Positions 35,212 through 44,100 of a DNA stretch of 64,000 bases are shown here, one piece after another (position 1 is the stretch's first letter; each line of letters starts with the position of its first letter). Source of the stretch: Gemmatimonas aurantiaca T-27 (GTDB lineage Bacteria; Gemmatimonadota; Gemmatimonadetes; Gemmatimonadales; Gemmatimonadaceae). The position numbers were made by a program, and so were the translations under genes. The notes below the pieces were generated by a model. That model worked only from the letters and a program-made list of their open reading frames with translations. It was not told where the DNA came from and searched no databases. The DNA lies in assembly GCF_000010305.1 (NCBI RefSeq), contig NC_012489.1:1116001-1180000 (forward strand), given 5' to 3'.

Positions 35212-35814
35212 TCAGGACCTGGTCGTGCGCCGCCGCCGCGCGACGATGCCCATTGCGACCAGGCCCGATGCCATCAGCGCCCACGTTGATGGCTCCGGTA
35301 CCGTGCTGCCCCGCCCGGTTTCGGTGAACGTGATACCCTGAATGCCGTTGAGATTCTCGCCCCGCGCTCCGTTGAATGCACCGATGCGATTGTAGTTCGC
35401 GGGGCAGCCGTACAGTCCATCCGGCGTCAGATTGAACAACGATCCGCTGTTGGCGCACACGGTGTATTGGTCGGGCATGCTGACGGCGCCAAACTGGAAT
35501 GCGGTCACGACGCCATTTACGAAGGTGAAGGAATTACTCGCCACGTTTGCCCACAACGTGGCGTCCCAGCCTTGCGCGGGCGCACTGATGCCTGCCGGCA
35601 CGGCGGTGGTCAAAAATGAAGACGCGGCGCCAGTGCCGGACCCGCCGCTGTTGAGCCAATTGAAGACCGCGTACCCACTCCACGTCCCATTGCTGGCGCC
35701 GCTGCTCCCCAGAAGTGCAGCCGAAAATTCATAGGTGACCTGAGCGCCTGCCGGCACGGCGAATGCGATCAGCAGGGCGGCGGCAGAACACGTGCGGCGG
35801 ATGAGCGGCAGCAT
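35212..35814 (-). CDS. PEP-CTERM sorting-signal protein
   Basis: 200 residues from the ATG at 35814. A signal peptide (IRRTCSAAALLIAFAVPAGAQ) is followed by a passenger with a cysteine pair (VCANSG and YGCPANY), and by the C-terminal VPEPSTWALMASGLVAMG helix with the basic tail ARRRRTT. It should be recognised by exosortase and placed in the outer membrane or matrix. The passenger has no recognised domain. It has a strong terminator. Confidence 0.88.
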   Translation of the reverse strand: MLPLIRRTCSAAALLIAFAVPAGAQVTYEFSAALLGSSGASNGTWSGYAVFNWLNSGGSGTGAASSFLTTAVPAGISAPAQGWDATLWANVASNSFTFVNGVVTAFQFGAVSMPDQYTVCANSGSLFNLTPDGLYGCPANYNRIGAFNGARGENLNGIQGITFTETGRGSTVPEPSTWALMASGLVAMGIVARRRRTTRS

Positions 35815-35932
35815 GGCAATCACTCCGGGGATGAATGCGGCAGGTAAATGCGGCCACCTCACGCGCGGGCGGCGAGCAAGCCTATGGCCCACCCGGAAGG
35901 ACCGTCAACTGGGCCTTGGACGTAGTGTGTGA

Positions 35933-37069
35933 TCAAAATCGCAATCGCAGCGTGGCGCCGGGGGTCAGGGCCGTCCATCGTCCACCCTGATAGCGCTCCA
36001 CCACGTGCACCAGTTCGCTTCCCCGGATACCGCGCACGATACGCGGCGGCTTTTCGGACGACCGAAAGAAGTCTTCCCAGTGACCGAAGATCACATGGTC
36101 GGGCGCCAGATGTGCCAGCAGGATATCGGGATAGGCGTGCGCCTGATCGAAGTTGGCTGCGGCGATGATCGCGACGGTGTGCCTTGCGGCCGGCATGGCG
36201 CGCAGGACACTGGCGGCGCGTCGCACCACGTCCGGTGATCCGGCTGCATCGTGCACAAACACCCGCACATCCACCGTGTCGGCTCGTGTGCCGATGTCGA
36301 TGGTGTACGCGTGCACCCGCCCAAGCTTCCAGCCATGGACGGTGCGTGGCAGCTTCGTGCGCGGCGCGCGTTCGGTGTCATTCGCAATGACGATGTTGCC
36401 GATGTTGGGCGCATGATCCCACGCGATGGCCCGTACCCGCAAATGCGGGGCGACCACGATCTCCTGCCCGGTGTGGGTGTCATCGGTAGCCGCCAGCGAG
36501 TCGACCGCTCGCACATGCCACGGTGCGATTGTCTCGAGCGGTGCGAGCAGATGCTGCACAGTGCGGCTGCCATACACCGTCGCATTGGCCAACAACGGAG
36601 ACAGCGGCGGCAGATCCATCAGATGATCGTAGTGTCCGTGACCGACGAGCACGGCCCGTACCCGTGACAGGCGATCGGGGCCGGCGTTGGGCAGGGCGGC
36701 CAGGCGTCGGTTGATGCGGCCCGCATTGGGTGATGAACCCAACCACCAGTCACCCAGCGCCATCCACCACAGCGTGGGGTTGGTGAAGGACGGCGGGGTC
36801 ATGACCAGTTGCGTCGTATCCTGCCACGGCATCAGCAGATACCCACCGACACCCATCGCGACGATATCCAGCGAGTCGGTGCAGCCGCTGGGGCATTCCC
36901 CGATGCGTTTCACCGTCTGCCCGGCCACGGGTGCAAACGGCTCCGGCCGGCCGGTGCGCAGCCAGTGACAACCCGCGAGCATGACCAGGAGTGCGCACAG
37001 AAGCCCTCGGGCGGCGCGGGCACCGCCTGTGACGACGCCGGTGGGCATGGCGGGATGTGGAACGGGCAT
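35933..37069 (-). CDS. MBL-fold metallo-hydrolase lipoprotein
   Basis: 378 residues. The lipobox is LAGC. The metallo-beta-lactamase-fold motif is VLVGHGHYDHLMDLP (HxHxDH). A DHAPNIG region carries a second His ligand and IFGHWEDFF a third. Relatives include the UlaG/N-acyl-phosphatidylethanolamine phospholipase D-like group, which hydrolyse phosphoesters or lactones. The reaction cannot be settled from sequence alone. It is divergent from the LVIVD lipoprotein with a 237-base spacer. Confidence 0.85.
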   Translation of the reverse strand: MPVPHPAMPTGVVTGGARAARGLLCALLVMLAGCHWLRTGRPEPFAPVAGQTVKRIGECPSGCTDSLDIVAMGVGGYLLMPWQDTTQLVMTPPSFTNPTLWWMALGDWWLGSSPNAGRINRRLAALPNAGPDRLSRVRAVLVGHGHYDHLMDLPPLSPLLANATVYGSRTVQHLLAPLETIAPWHVRAVDSLAATDDTHTGQEIVVAPHLRVRAIAWDHAPNIGNIVIANDTERAPRTKLPRTVHGWKLGRVHAYTIDIGTRADTVDVRVFVHDAAGSPDVVRRAASVLRAMPAARHTVAIIAAANFDQAHAYPDILLAHLAPDHVIFGHWEDFFRSSEKPPRIVRGIRGSELVHVVERYQGGRWTALTPGATLRLRF

Positions 37070-37306
37070 GGTGCATGGGAAGCTACATCACCCGCCACAT
37101 CGCCAGCGGCATCCACAATTCGTGCCAGGCACGAAACGCATCGAAAAAGCGACCGTAGGGACGAGCGCCCCTGTCGATTCCTGCAGGATCGGGTATCGTC
37201 AGGGGATGCCCGGGAAGGTGCCGCGATTGCGGGCCTCCGATGCCGGATGGCATGCCGCATCATGCGGCTGACTGTCCGGCGTTCACCTCTTGTCCCACGC
37301 CTCCTC

Positions 37307-39271
37307 ATGCACGTTTCTCTCTCGCGCGGCACGGTCGCGCTGGTGGTTTCGGCAGCGCTCACGGCGCTCTCCGCCTGCGCCAAAGCCAAGCCGAACACGG
37401 GGGCCTCGCCGGCCACCGATCCGCGCAACAACCTCAAGGCCGGTCTGTTCGACGCTGGCGAGTACACCTCGAATCTCAAGGTCGTCGGCAAGGCCGTCTC
37501 GCCGCAGGGCTTCCTCGGGCAGACGAACTCCGATCTGGCGTTCACGGGTAACTACGTCATCCAGGGCAACTACAACGGCCCCGTGGTGTGGGACATCAGC
37601 AATCCGTCGGCGCCGAAGTTGGTGGTGGCCTACGAATGCCCGGCGTCGCAGAACGACGTATCGGTGTACAAGAACCTGATGTTCATGTCGGCCGAAGCCA
37701 TGAACGGCCGCATCGATTGCAAGCCGGGTGGTGTGCGGGAGACGGTGAGCAAGGAGCGCATGCGTGGCGTGCGCATCTTCGACATCACCAACATCCGTGA
37801 GCCCAAGCTCGTGGCCAATGTGCAGACGTGCCGCGGTTCACACACGCACACGGTGCTCGAAGATCCGAAGGACAAGCAGAATATCTACATCTACGTGTCG
37901 GGTTCATCGGGCATCCGCCCGGGCGGTGAACTGACGGAGTGCGCCAACACGGCCAGCGCCGATGCCAACTCGGCGCGTCTGCGCATCGAAATCATCAAGG
38001 TGCCGCTGGCTGATCCGGCCAAGTCGGCGGTCGTGGGTCGGGCCAATATCTTCGCTGGCCTCAATGCACCCAGCTCGCACGGTGCTTCAGAAGCCGACAA
38101 GGCCGACATCGCGGCGATCAAGGCCAAGGGCGCGTTCATGATCATGATCCCGGCCATGGGTCAGGAAATGGAAGTGCCGAGCCAGTTCGTGAAGCCGGTG
38201 CTCGACAGTGTGATGAAGGCGCGCGGTGCCACCGTGGCCAATGCGGCGGACTCCGCGGCCGCACGCCCGGTCATCGATGCCAACATGAAGCGGTTGCTGA
38301 CGGCCAACGGCATGATGACGCCGCCGACCAAGGGCGGTGCCATTCATGAAACGTCGCAGTGCCACGACATCACCGTGTATCCGGCGCTCGGTCTGGCCGG
38401 TGGCGCGTGTGAAGGGCACGGCCTGCTGCTCGACATCAGCAACCCGGTCGCGCCGGTGCGTCTCGACGCGGTGGCCGATTCGAACTTCGCCTACTGGCAT
38501 TCGGCCACGTTCAACAACGATGGCACGAAGCTGCTGTTCTCCGACGAATGGGGCGGCGGTGGTTCACCGAAGTGCCGTCCGCTCGACAAGCCGGAGTGGG
38601 GCGCCAATGCCATCTTCGAGGTGGTGAACAAGAAGCTGGTGTTCAAGAGCTACTACAAGATCCCGACGTACCAGACGGCCAACGAAAACTGCGTGGCGCA
38701 CAATGGCTCGCTGATCCCGATCCCGGGGCGCGATGTGATGGTGCAGTCGTGGTACCAGGGCGGCATTTCGGTGTTCGACTGGACGGACGCGTCGAACCCG
38801 AAGGAAATCGCCTCGTTCGATCGCGGCCCGGTGGACGGCACGCGTATGCAGATGGGCGGTTCGTGGTCGGTGTACTGGTACAACGGCAGCATCGTGAGCT
38901 CGGAAATCGCCCGCGGTATGGACGTGGCCGAGTTGGTGCCGAGCGAATTCATCTCGCAGAACGAGATCGATGCCGCGAAGACGGTGAAGTGGGACCAGCT
39001 CAACGCGCAGGGTCAGCCGAAGATCGTGTGGCCGCCCAGCTTCTCGCTGGCCAAGGCCTTCACCGATCAGCTCGAGCGCAAGGGCTGCTCGGCGAGCACG
39101 GTGAGCGCGCTGCGTTCGCAGATCTCGGCGGCTGAAAAGGCCAACGGTGCAGACCGCAACACCGCGCTGGCCAAGGCCGTGACCGACGCCGAAGGTGCCC
39201 GCAGTTGCGATGGTGCCAAGGTCGACATGCTCAAGAAGTCGCTGCAGGACCTGCGCGCCCTGGCGATGTAA
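37307..39271 (+). CDS. LVIVD-repeat lipoprotein
   Basis: 654 residues from the ATG at 37307, where a lipoprotein signal starts (lipobox LSAC). Upstream frames to 36809 have no signal and overlap the divergent gene. The mature part is a beta-propeller of LVIVD-type repeats: VVWDISNPSAPKLVVAYE, VRIFDITNIREPKLVANV, LLLDISNPVAPVRLDAV, ISVFDWTDASNPKEIASF. A His-containing segment (CRGSHTHTV) and cysteine pairs occur between blades. The C-terminus (about 580-654) is helical. The role is unknown; such proteins are usually surface-located. Confidence 0.85.
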   Translation: MHVSLSRGTVALVVSAALTALSACAKAKPNTGASPATDPRNNLKAGLFDAGEYTSNLKVVGKAVSPQGFLGQTNSDLAFTGNYVIQGNYNGPVVWDISNPSAPKLVVAYECPASQNDVSVYKNLMFMSAEAMNGRIDCKPGGVRETVSKERMRGVRIFDITNIREPKLVANVQTCRGSHTHTVLEDPKDKQNIYIYVSGSSGIRPGGELTECANTASADANSARLRIEIIKVPLADPAKSAVVGRANIFAGLNAPSSHGASEADKADIAAIKAKGAFMIMIPAMGQEMEVPSQFVKPVLDSVMKARGATVANAADSAAARPVIDANMKRLLTANGMMTPPTKGGAIHETSQCHDITVYPALGLAGGACEGHGLLLDISNPVAPVRLDAVADSNFAYWHSATFNNDGTKLLFSDEWGGGGSPKCRPLDKPEWGANAIFEVVNKKLVFKSYYKIPTYQTANENCVAHNGSLIPIPGRDVMVQSWYQGGISVFDWTDASNPKEIASFDRGPVDGTRMQMGGSWSVYWYNGSIVSSEIARGMDVAELVPSEFISQNEIDAAKTVKWDQLNAQGQPKIVWPPSFSLAKAFTDQLERKGCSASTVSALRSQISAAEKANGADRNTALAKAVTDAEGARSCDGAKVDMLKKSLQDLRALAM

Positions 39272-39310
39272 TCGGCCGCGGCAGACCGTGTGATAGCAGG
39301 AAGCACCAGC

Positions 39311-39345
39311 ACGACCAGGTACGTCCATGTGACGTGCCTGGTCGT
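39311..39345 (+). terminator. Terminator of the LVIVD gene
   Basis: A 14-bp stem (acgaccaggtacgt / acgtgcctggtcgt) with a 7-nt loop lies 39 bases after the stop. On the plus RNA its one imperfect pair is a G-U wobble. It is followed by tgtgcattg, a weak U-tract. Confidence 0.6.
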
Positions 39346-39479
39346 TGTGCATTGAACGGGCTGGCATACGAAACCCATACAGATTCCGGCGCGTGATCCC
39401 CCGGAGTCGAGCGATCGCCGTCTAGTTTCCCTGCCAACCGTGCGGACCGCCGCGGTGACTCACGACATGTTCCCCATCT

Positions 39480-39484
39480 GGAGG
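39480..39484 (+). promoter_or_regulatory. Ribosome binding site deciding the regulator start
   Basis: GGAGG, five bases before an in-frame ACG (39490). The frame is open from the stop at 39394-39396 without any ATG, GTG or TTG before the receiver, so this site fixes translation at ACG (or, less likely, at the CTG at 39478). Confidence 0.6.
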
Positions 39485-39489
39485 TTGGC

Positions 39490-40191
39490 ACGTCTGCGCG
39501 CGTTCTGATTGTCGAAGACAATACCGATCTGGCCTTCGGCCTCAGTCGTACGCTGGAAGCCTACGGCCATCGGGTGGCCGTCGTCTCCGACAGCACGGCG
39601 GCGGTTGGGCAGGTGCGTGCGTTTGAACCGCATCTGGTGATTCTCGACCTCATGATGCCAGGGCTGGACGGGTTCTCGGTCCTCGAGCGCCTGCGGGCCG
39701 ATGGCTTTGGTGTGCCGGTGCTGATTCTCAGCGCGCGCAGTGAAGAAGCCGACAAGGTGCGCGGCTTTCGCAGTGGGGCCGATGACTTTGTCACCAAGCC
39801 CTTTGGCGTGCTGGAGTTGGTCGAGCGGGTTTCGGCGCTGTTGCGGCGCACGCGCTCCGCGTCGCCCCCCGACGACGAGAGCACCCTGCCGGCCTTTGTG
39901 CGATTCAGCGATGTGGTCGTGGACGTCGCGGCGCGCCGTGTGTCGCGCGCCGATGAAGCCGTGCCACTGACGCCCAAGGAATTCGACTTGCTCCTCGCAC
40001 TGGTGCGGCAGCCGGAGAAAGCGCTCGCGCGCGCGACGTTGCTGCGGGATGTGTGGGGGCATGCGCCCGATATCCAGACGCGCACGGTGGACCTGCATGT
40101 GGTGGAGCTGCGACGTAAACTCGAGCGCATTCCTTCCCGGCCACGTCATATCCGCACTGTCTGGAAGACCGGCTATCGGTTTGATCCATGA
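39490..40191 (+). CDS. OmpR-family response regulator with apparent ACG start
   Basis: 233 residues if it starts at ACG 39490. The receiver begins SARVLIVEDNTDLAFGLSRTLE; the phosphorylated Asp is at about residue 53 (LVILDLMMPG), with LILSARS and VTKPFG. The C-terminal winged helix reads LTPKEFDLLLALVRQ, ATLLRDVWG, RTVDLHVVELRRKLE. There is no ATG, GTG or TTG in frame upstream. The first canonical start, GTG 39574, would remove the acidic pocket, so it is rejected. The stop overlaps the kinase start (ATGA). It should control genes with its kinase; targets are unknown. Confidence 0.9.
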   Translation, partial: TSARVLIVEDNTDLAFGLSRTLEAYGHRVAVVSDSTAAVGQVRAFEPHLVILDLMMPGLDGFSVLERLRADGFGVPVLILSARSEEADKVRGFRSGADDFVTKPFGVLELVERVSALLRRTRSASPPDDESTLPAFVRFSDVVVDVAARRVSRADEAVPLTPKEFDLLLALVRQPEKALARATLLRDVWGHAPDIQTRTVDLHVVELRRKLERIPSRPRHIRTVWKTGYRFDP

Positions 40192-41804
40192 AGGCGAGCG
40201 CAGGTGCGCCCGTGATCGTTCCCGTAGCCGCCTGGCTCACCACGAGGCGTTTGGTGGGCGTGGTGGTCTTTGCCGTGGTGAGTGTGGCCGGCATCGCGTG
40301 GTTGCACGCCCGCAGCCAGCGTGGGTTTGTGGCGCAGATGCTCGAAGCCTTGCCGCTGTCGGCCGCACTCTCGGCCGATGTGCTGGGCGACTGGGTGGCG
40401 ATGCGGGATGCCCAGGTAGCGTCGCTGGCAGCGCTGCATGCGACCGGGGGGCGCGGTACAGCGACGCTGGCGCTGCAGGAGCAATCCGTGCTCGCCATGA
40501 TGCGATCGGGCGGCTTCGTGCGTGGCGTGGTGAGCGACAGTCTGCTGCCGTCGATGCGTCGGGTGCGGCGCATCGATTCCGTCACCGTGATCGATTTCAT
40601 CGCTCCCATAGACGACCATGGGCGGATCCGCGGGAGTGTGATCCTGACGGCTGTGGCCAACCCGGCGGCCTTCTCACATTTCAACGTGGCCGCGCCTGAC
40701 GATCTCACGCAGCGTACAGCTCTATTCGATCTTGCGGATGGTCGTGTGACGCCGATGACGGTGAGTGCGCCGGGTGGCGCCGTGCCGCAGCCCACCACGG
40801 CATCGATGGCTGGCGGTGCGCGGCCAACGGCCCAGTATCTCGAAGATCTGCTGCGTGATGGTCAGCGCGCATCACGTGGTATTGGTCGTGGTCTCACCGG
40901 GCGTACGGTGGTCTACGGCCGGACGCCGGTGCCGGGTACGACCTGGTTGCTGGTGCGCGAGCGGGAAGTGGCCGAGCTGATGGTGCTGCTGCAGGGATCC
41001 CTCTGGTTCACCGATGCCGTTCTGTCGGCGGTGGTGCTGCTGATCATCGGTGTGCTGTTGCTGCGTTGGCGCGCCGATCATCTGCGTCAACAGCACGAAG
41101 CGATGCACTTGCGGGCCACCTTCGTGTCGTCGGTCTCGCACGAGCTGCGCACGCCGCTGACCCAGATCCGACTGTACGCCGAGATGCTGCGACTCGGATT
41201 GCTGCCCGCCGTGGCCGATGCATCGCGAGCCCTGTCGATCATCGAGAAAGAGGCCGACCGGTTGTCGATCTTGGTGGAGCGATCACTGACATTCGTACGC
41301 GCGGGTACAGTGGTGGAACCTACTGTGCCCGCGCCGGTGAACCTCGGCGATGCGGTGCAACGCGCGATGGCCACGATGGCGCCCCTCGCCGCAGAACGGG
41401 ATGTCACGCTGCAACTCGAAGTGATCACCGATGTGTCGGCGCGGATCGAACGCGACGACCTGCAGCAGATTCTGCTCAACCTGCTGGACAACGCCATCAA
41501 GTACGGTCCCAATGGTCAGCAGGTCCTGCTGCGCGTGGCGGGAGATGCGGAGGTGGTACACATCGCCGTCGTCGATGAGGGGCCTGGCATTCCACTGGAA
41601 GAGCGTGAGATGGTCTGGCAACCGTTTGCCCGAGGGCGGGACGCACAACGCGGAAACCAGATCGGTTCAGGGATCGGGCTTGCGGTGGTACAGGATCTGG
41701 TGCGCCGCGCCGGTGGTACTGCCGATGTCGACGACGCGGAACGCCATGGGGCGCGGTCGGCTGTCCGCGGGACATGCATCAACGTGCGACTGCCCGCAGC
41801 GTGA
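40188..41804 (+). CDS. Two-component sensor histidine kinase
   Basis: 538 residues. Membrane helices at about 17-35 and 271-295 enclose a periplasmic sensor of about 230 residues. The HisKA box is SVSHELRTPL with His318. The ATPase shows LLDNAIKYGPNG (N box), DEGPGIP (G1) and GSGIGLAV (G2). It phosphorylates the regulator encoded immediately upstream. The sensory domain is not a recognised family; it is Ala/Arg-rich with RRIDSVTVIDFIAPID. Cognate pairing is supported by the ATGA overlap. Confidence 0.92.
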   Translation: MKASAGAPVIVPVAAWLTTRRLVGVVVFAVVSVAGIAWLHARSQRGFVAQMLEALPLSAALSADVLGDWVAMRDAQVASLAALHATGGRGTATLALQEQSVLAMMRSGGFVRGVVSDSLLPSMRRVRRIDSVTVIDFIAPIDDHGRIRGSVILTAVANPAAFSHFNVAAPDDLTQRTALFDLADGRVTPMTVSAPGGAVPQPTTASMAGGARPTAQYLEDLLRDGQRASRGIGRGLTGRTVVYGRTPVPGTTWLLVREREVAELMVLLQGSLWFTDAVLSAVVLLIIGVLLLRWRADHLRQQHEAMHLRATFVSSVSHELRTPLTQIRLYAEMLRLGLLPAVADASRALSIIEKEADRLSILVERSLTFVRAGTVVEPTVPAPVNLGDAVQRAMATMAPLAAERDVTLQLEVITDVSARIERDDLQQILLNLLDNAIKYGPNGQQVLLRVAGDAEVVHIAVVDEGPGIPLEEREMVWQPFARGRDAQRGNQIGSGIGLAVVQDLVRRAGGTADVDDAERHGARSAVRGTCINVRLPAA

Positions 41805-41875
41805 GGTGGTAGATTTCGCAGCCGTCCTCTGCTGCGTACCGCGTTCCTTTCCGCCGCCCTTCACCGGGAAATCTC

Positions 41876-42268
41876 ATGTCCGGTCCTCGTCCCCTGCGCG
41901 CCATTCTGGTTGCGTCTGTGCTGTCCTTTGCAGCCGGCGCCGGTGTTATGCGCGCCCAGCAGCAGGCGACCACGCGTCGCGAACCGCAGTTCGAGAACGA
42001 CGAGATGAAGGTGTGGAAGTCCATCATCATGCCCAACCAGCCATTGACCCAGCACCGGCACGAACATGGCCGCGCCCTGGTCGCTCTCACTGATGGCACA
42101 CTGGATGTGGTGAATCCGGCCGGCAAGGTGGTGAACACCTACCATTGGCAGAAGGGCAGGGCGTACTGGCTTGGTGCCGATCCGAAGGGTGAGACTCATG
42201 CGGACGTGAACAACACCAAGCAACCCATCGAAGTGATCGTGGTGGAACTCAAGAAGGACCAGCCGTAG
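41876..42268 (+). CDS. Exported cupin-domain protein
   Basis: 130 residues. A signal peptide ends near VMRAQ. The mature part is a single cupin barrel: EMKVWKSIIMPNQPLTQHRHEHGRALVALTDGTLDVV (shown here as the HRHEHGR metal segment), then GRAYWLGADPKGETHADVNN. The His-rich motif HRHEH with a later His could bind a metal. No enzyme function can be assigned. It precedes the hydrolase by two bases, so the three genes 41876-43271 probably form an operon. Confidence 0.8.
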   Translation: MSGPRPLRAILVASVLSFAAGAGVMRAQQQATTRREPQFENDEMKVWKSIIMPNQPLTQHRHEHGRALVALTDGTLDVVNPAGKVVNTYHWQKGRAYWLGADPKGETHADVNNTKQPIEVIVVELKKDQP

Positions 42269-42270
42269 TC

Positions 42271-42957
42271 GTGGCTGACACCATTCGCCTGTATTCCCGC
42301 GACACGGTGAAGACCGGGCGCTACGCGATGATCGGGGCGGAACCGGTAACAGCGCAGCGCGTGTGGTTTGTGCTGCATGGATACGGACAACTCGCACCAG
42401 ACATCCTTCGGCCATTCGATGGTGTGGTGCCCGCCGACACCTGCGTGGTGGCTCCCGAAGGGTTGTCGCGTTTCTATCGCGACATGCCACGTCCCGATGG
42501 CAGTCACCTGCAACGGGTGGGCGCGACGTGGATGACCCGCGAGGCGCGGGAAGACGATATCACGGATGCCGTGCGGTGGTTACAGGACGTGCACGACGCG
42601 GTGATGGCCGAGGCGCAGCAGGTCACCGCTACTGGGGTGCTTGCGTTCTCGCAGGGCGTGGCCACCGCGACACGATGGCTGGCGGCGGGTCATGTCCAAC
42701 CGCAGCAGTGGGTGGTGTGGGCGGGGGGCTTGGCCACCGACATCGATCACGAACGTCTGCGTAAGCAGCTCGCACATACACAGGTCACGCTGGTGGCAGG
42801 CAACGCCGATCCGTTTGTGTCGGAGGAGGCGCTACAACTGTCGCTGGATCGTCTGCGTTCGTGGCAACCCACTGCCGTGGCACAGTGTTTTGTCGGTGAA
42901 CACCGCCTGGATGGGTCGGTGCTCGCCACCTTGCTGGCGGGTCTACGCGCATCATGA
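42271..42957 (+). CDS. Alpha/beta hydrolase (carboxylesterase/phospholipase-like)
   Basis: 228 residues with GTG start directly after the cupin stop. The oxyanion region is WFVLHGYGQ and the nucleophile Ser sits in LAFSQGVAT (G-x-S-x-G variant). Candidate Asp and His lie near NADPFV and GEHRLDG. These match the carboxylesterase/phospholipase branch (Abhydrolase_2). No signal peptide is seen, so it is cytoplasmic. It overlaps the next gene by four bases (ATGA). Confidence 0.8.
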   Translation: MADTIRLYSRDTVKTGRYAMIGAEPVTAQRVWFVLHGYGQLAPDILRPFDGVVPADTCVVAPEGLSRFYRDMPRPDGSHLQRVGATWMTREAREDDITDAVRWLQDVHDAVMAEAQQVTATGVLAFSQGVATATRWLAAGHVQPQQWVVWAGGLATDIDHERLRKQLAHTQVTLVAGNADPFVSEEALQLSLDRLRSWQPTAVAQCFVGEHRLDGSVLATLLAGLRAS

Positions 42958-43271
42958 ATCTGGAGCGACTGGCCCTGGCTGCCCTGATTGCCGAGTGGGC
43001 GCGGGCGGTGGACCGTATCGAGCGCCGTGACGTGACACTGCTCGACGGGGTGCCGGACTATCTCGACGATCTGGCCGTGCGCCATGAGATATCGCGTCGT
43101 ATCCGGGCGCGTCCGGTCACGGCCGACACGCGCGAAACGATGGCCGAGCTGGACGGGATCTATCGCGACGCGACCGTGGAGAGCGCCGAATGTGTGCCCG
43201 GCATACACGACGCGGCGGCCCAGGAGTGGACCGCCGCGCGTGAGTGGTACTATTGGCGCCGGCTACGCTGA
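42954..43271 (+). CDS. Small hypothetical protein
   Basis: 105 residues, translationally coupled to the hydrolase. The sequence is acidic and helical: LAALIAEWARAVDRIERRD, GVPDYLDDLAVRHEISRRI, then the end EWTAAREWYYWRRLR. No family is recognised. It could be a small partner of the hydrolase. Confidence 0.6.
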   Translation: MNLERLALAALIAEWARAVDRIERRDVTLLDGVPDYLDDLAVRHEISRRIRARPVTADTRETMAELDGIYRDATVESAECVPGIHDAAAQEWTAAREWYYWRRLR

Positions 43272-43298
43272 CGCACACGCCGCCGACGCTGCAAGAAT

Positions 43299-43550
43299 TC
43301 AGGCCTTTTTGCCGGCGACCATTCGGTAGACAAACAACAGCAGCAGGGCGCCCAGCACGCTGGCGATGAAGCCGGCCTGCGCTCCCGCCGCGTACAGCCC
43401 CAGCATCTGCCCGAGCCACGTGCCGACAAAGGCACCGGCAATGCCGAGCAGGATGGTGATGATGAAGCCACCCGGGTCCCTACCGGGCATCAGGAACTTC
43501 GCAACAGCACCCACGATGAGCCCGATCAGGCACGTGTACAGAAGACCCAT
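43299..43550 (-). CDS. GlsB/YeaQ/YmgE-type membrane protein
   Basis: 83 residues from the ATG at 43550. Three membrane helices with glycines: LLYTCLIGLIVGAVAKFLMPG, then GGFIITILLGIAGAFVGTWLG, then AGFIASVLGALLLLFVY. The GRDPGG loop is the hallmark of this transglycosylase-associated/stress-response family. The function is unknown; members are induced under general stress. It is divergent from the BlaI-like gene and shares its 133-base intergenic region, so the operators there could also affect it. Confidence 0.9.
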   Translation of the reverse strand: MGLLYTCLIGLIVGAVAKFLMPGRDPGGFIITILLGIAGAFVGTWLGQMLGLYAAGAQAGFIASVLGALLLLFVYRMVAGKKA

Positions 43551-43631
43551 GTTTTGCTCCAGGAAGTGAGAACGTCCGCCGCCATGGCGGACATGCCTAC
43601 GTACACCCGGGGTTGACATCGGGGGAAGACT

Positions 43632-43663
43632 GTTGAAATATCAGCATGGTTGAAAAATCAGCA
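43632..43663. promoter_or_regulatory. Two operator-like repeats before the BlaI-type gene
   Basis: Direct repeats GTTGAAATATCAGCA (43632-43646) and GTTGAAAAATCAGCA (43649-43663), 17 bases apart. They fit the consensus GTTGAAAwwTCAGCA. The TTGAAA in each resembles a -35 hexamer, so binding there would block transcription. A third, inverted copy precedes the HEAT gene at 46422. Confidence 0.7.
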
Positions 43664-43683
43664 GACTTTCTCCCCTGATATCC

Positions 43684-44100
43684 ATGGCCACCCCCCAAGA
43701 CTCTGATTCTGCCCCCGGCAGTCTTTCCCGCCGCGAACGGCAGGTGATGGACATCCTGCACCGGCGTGGTGAGGCGACGGTGGCTGAAATCATGGCCGAA
43801 CTGCCGGATCCGCCCACCTACTCGGCGGTGCGGTCCATTGTGCGCATTCTGGCCGAGAAGGGCACGATCCTGTTCCGCGAGGATGGCCCCCGGTACGTGT
43901 ACTACCCCGCGGTGGACGGCGACGCCGTGCGCGAGAACGCGCTCAATCACCTGGTGGAGACGTACTTCGGTGGGTCACCCGAACTGGCCGTAACCGCGCT
44001 GCTGCGGCGCGGCGATCTCGGGCTCGATGCCCGTGATGTGTCACGGTTGCGCGATGCCATTGCCAAGGCTCGTCGCACGGAAGGAGGAAACGATGTCTGA
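43684..44100 (+). CDS. BlaI/MecI-family transcriptional repressor
   Basis: 138 residues. A winged helix covers residues 14-85: LSRRERQVMDILHRRGEATVAEIM, then PPTYSAVRSIVRILAEKG, then EDGPRYVYYPAVD. The C-terminal helix dimerises. BlaI-type repressors are inactivated when their M56 partner protease is triggered. The gene overlaps the M56 gene by 8 bases, and the GTTGAAAwwTCAGCA repeats lie in its promoter. No beta-lactamase gene is linked, so a cell-envelope role other than resistance is likely. Confidence 0.92.
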   Translation: MATPQDSDSAPGSLSRRERQVMDILHRRGEATVAEIMAELPDPPTYSAVRSIVRILAEKGTILFREDGPRYVYYPAVDGDAVRENALNHLVETYFGGSPELAVTALLRRGDLGLDARDVSRLRDAIAKARRTEGGNDV

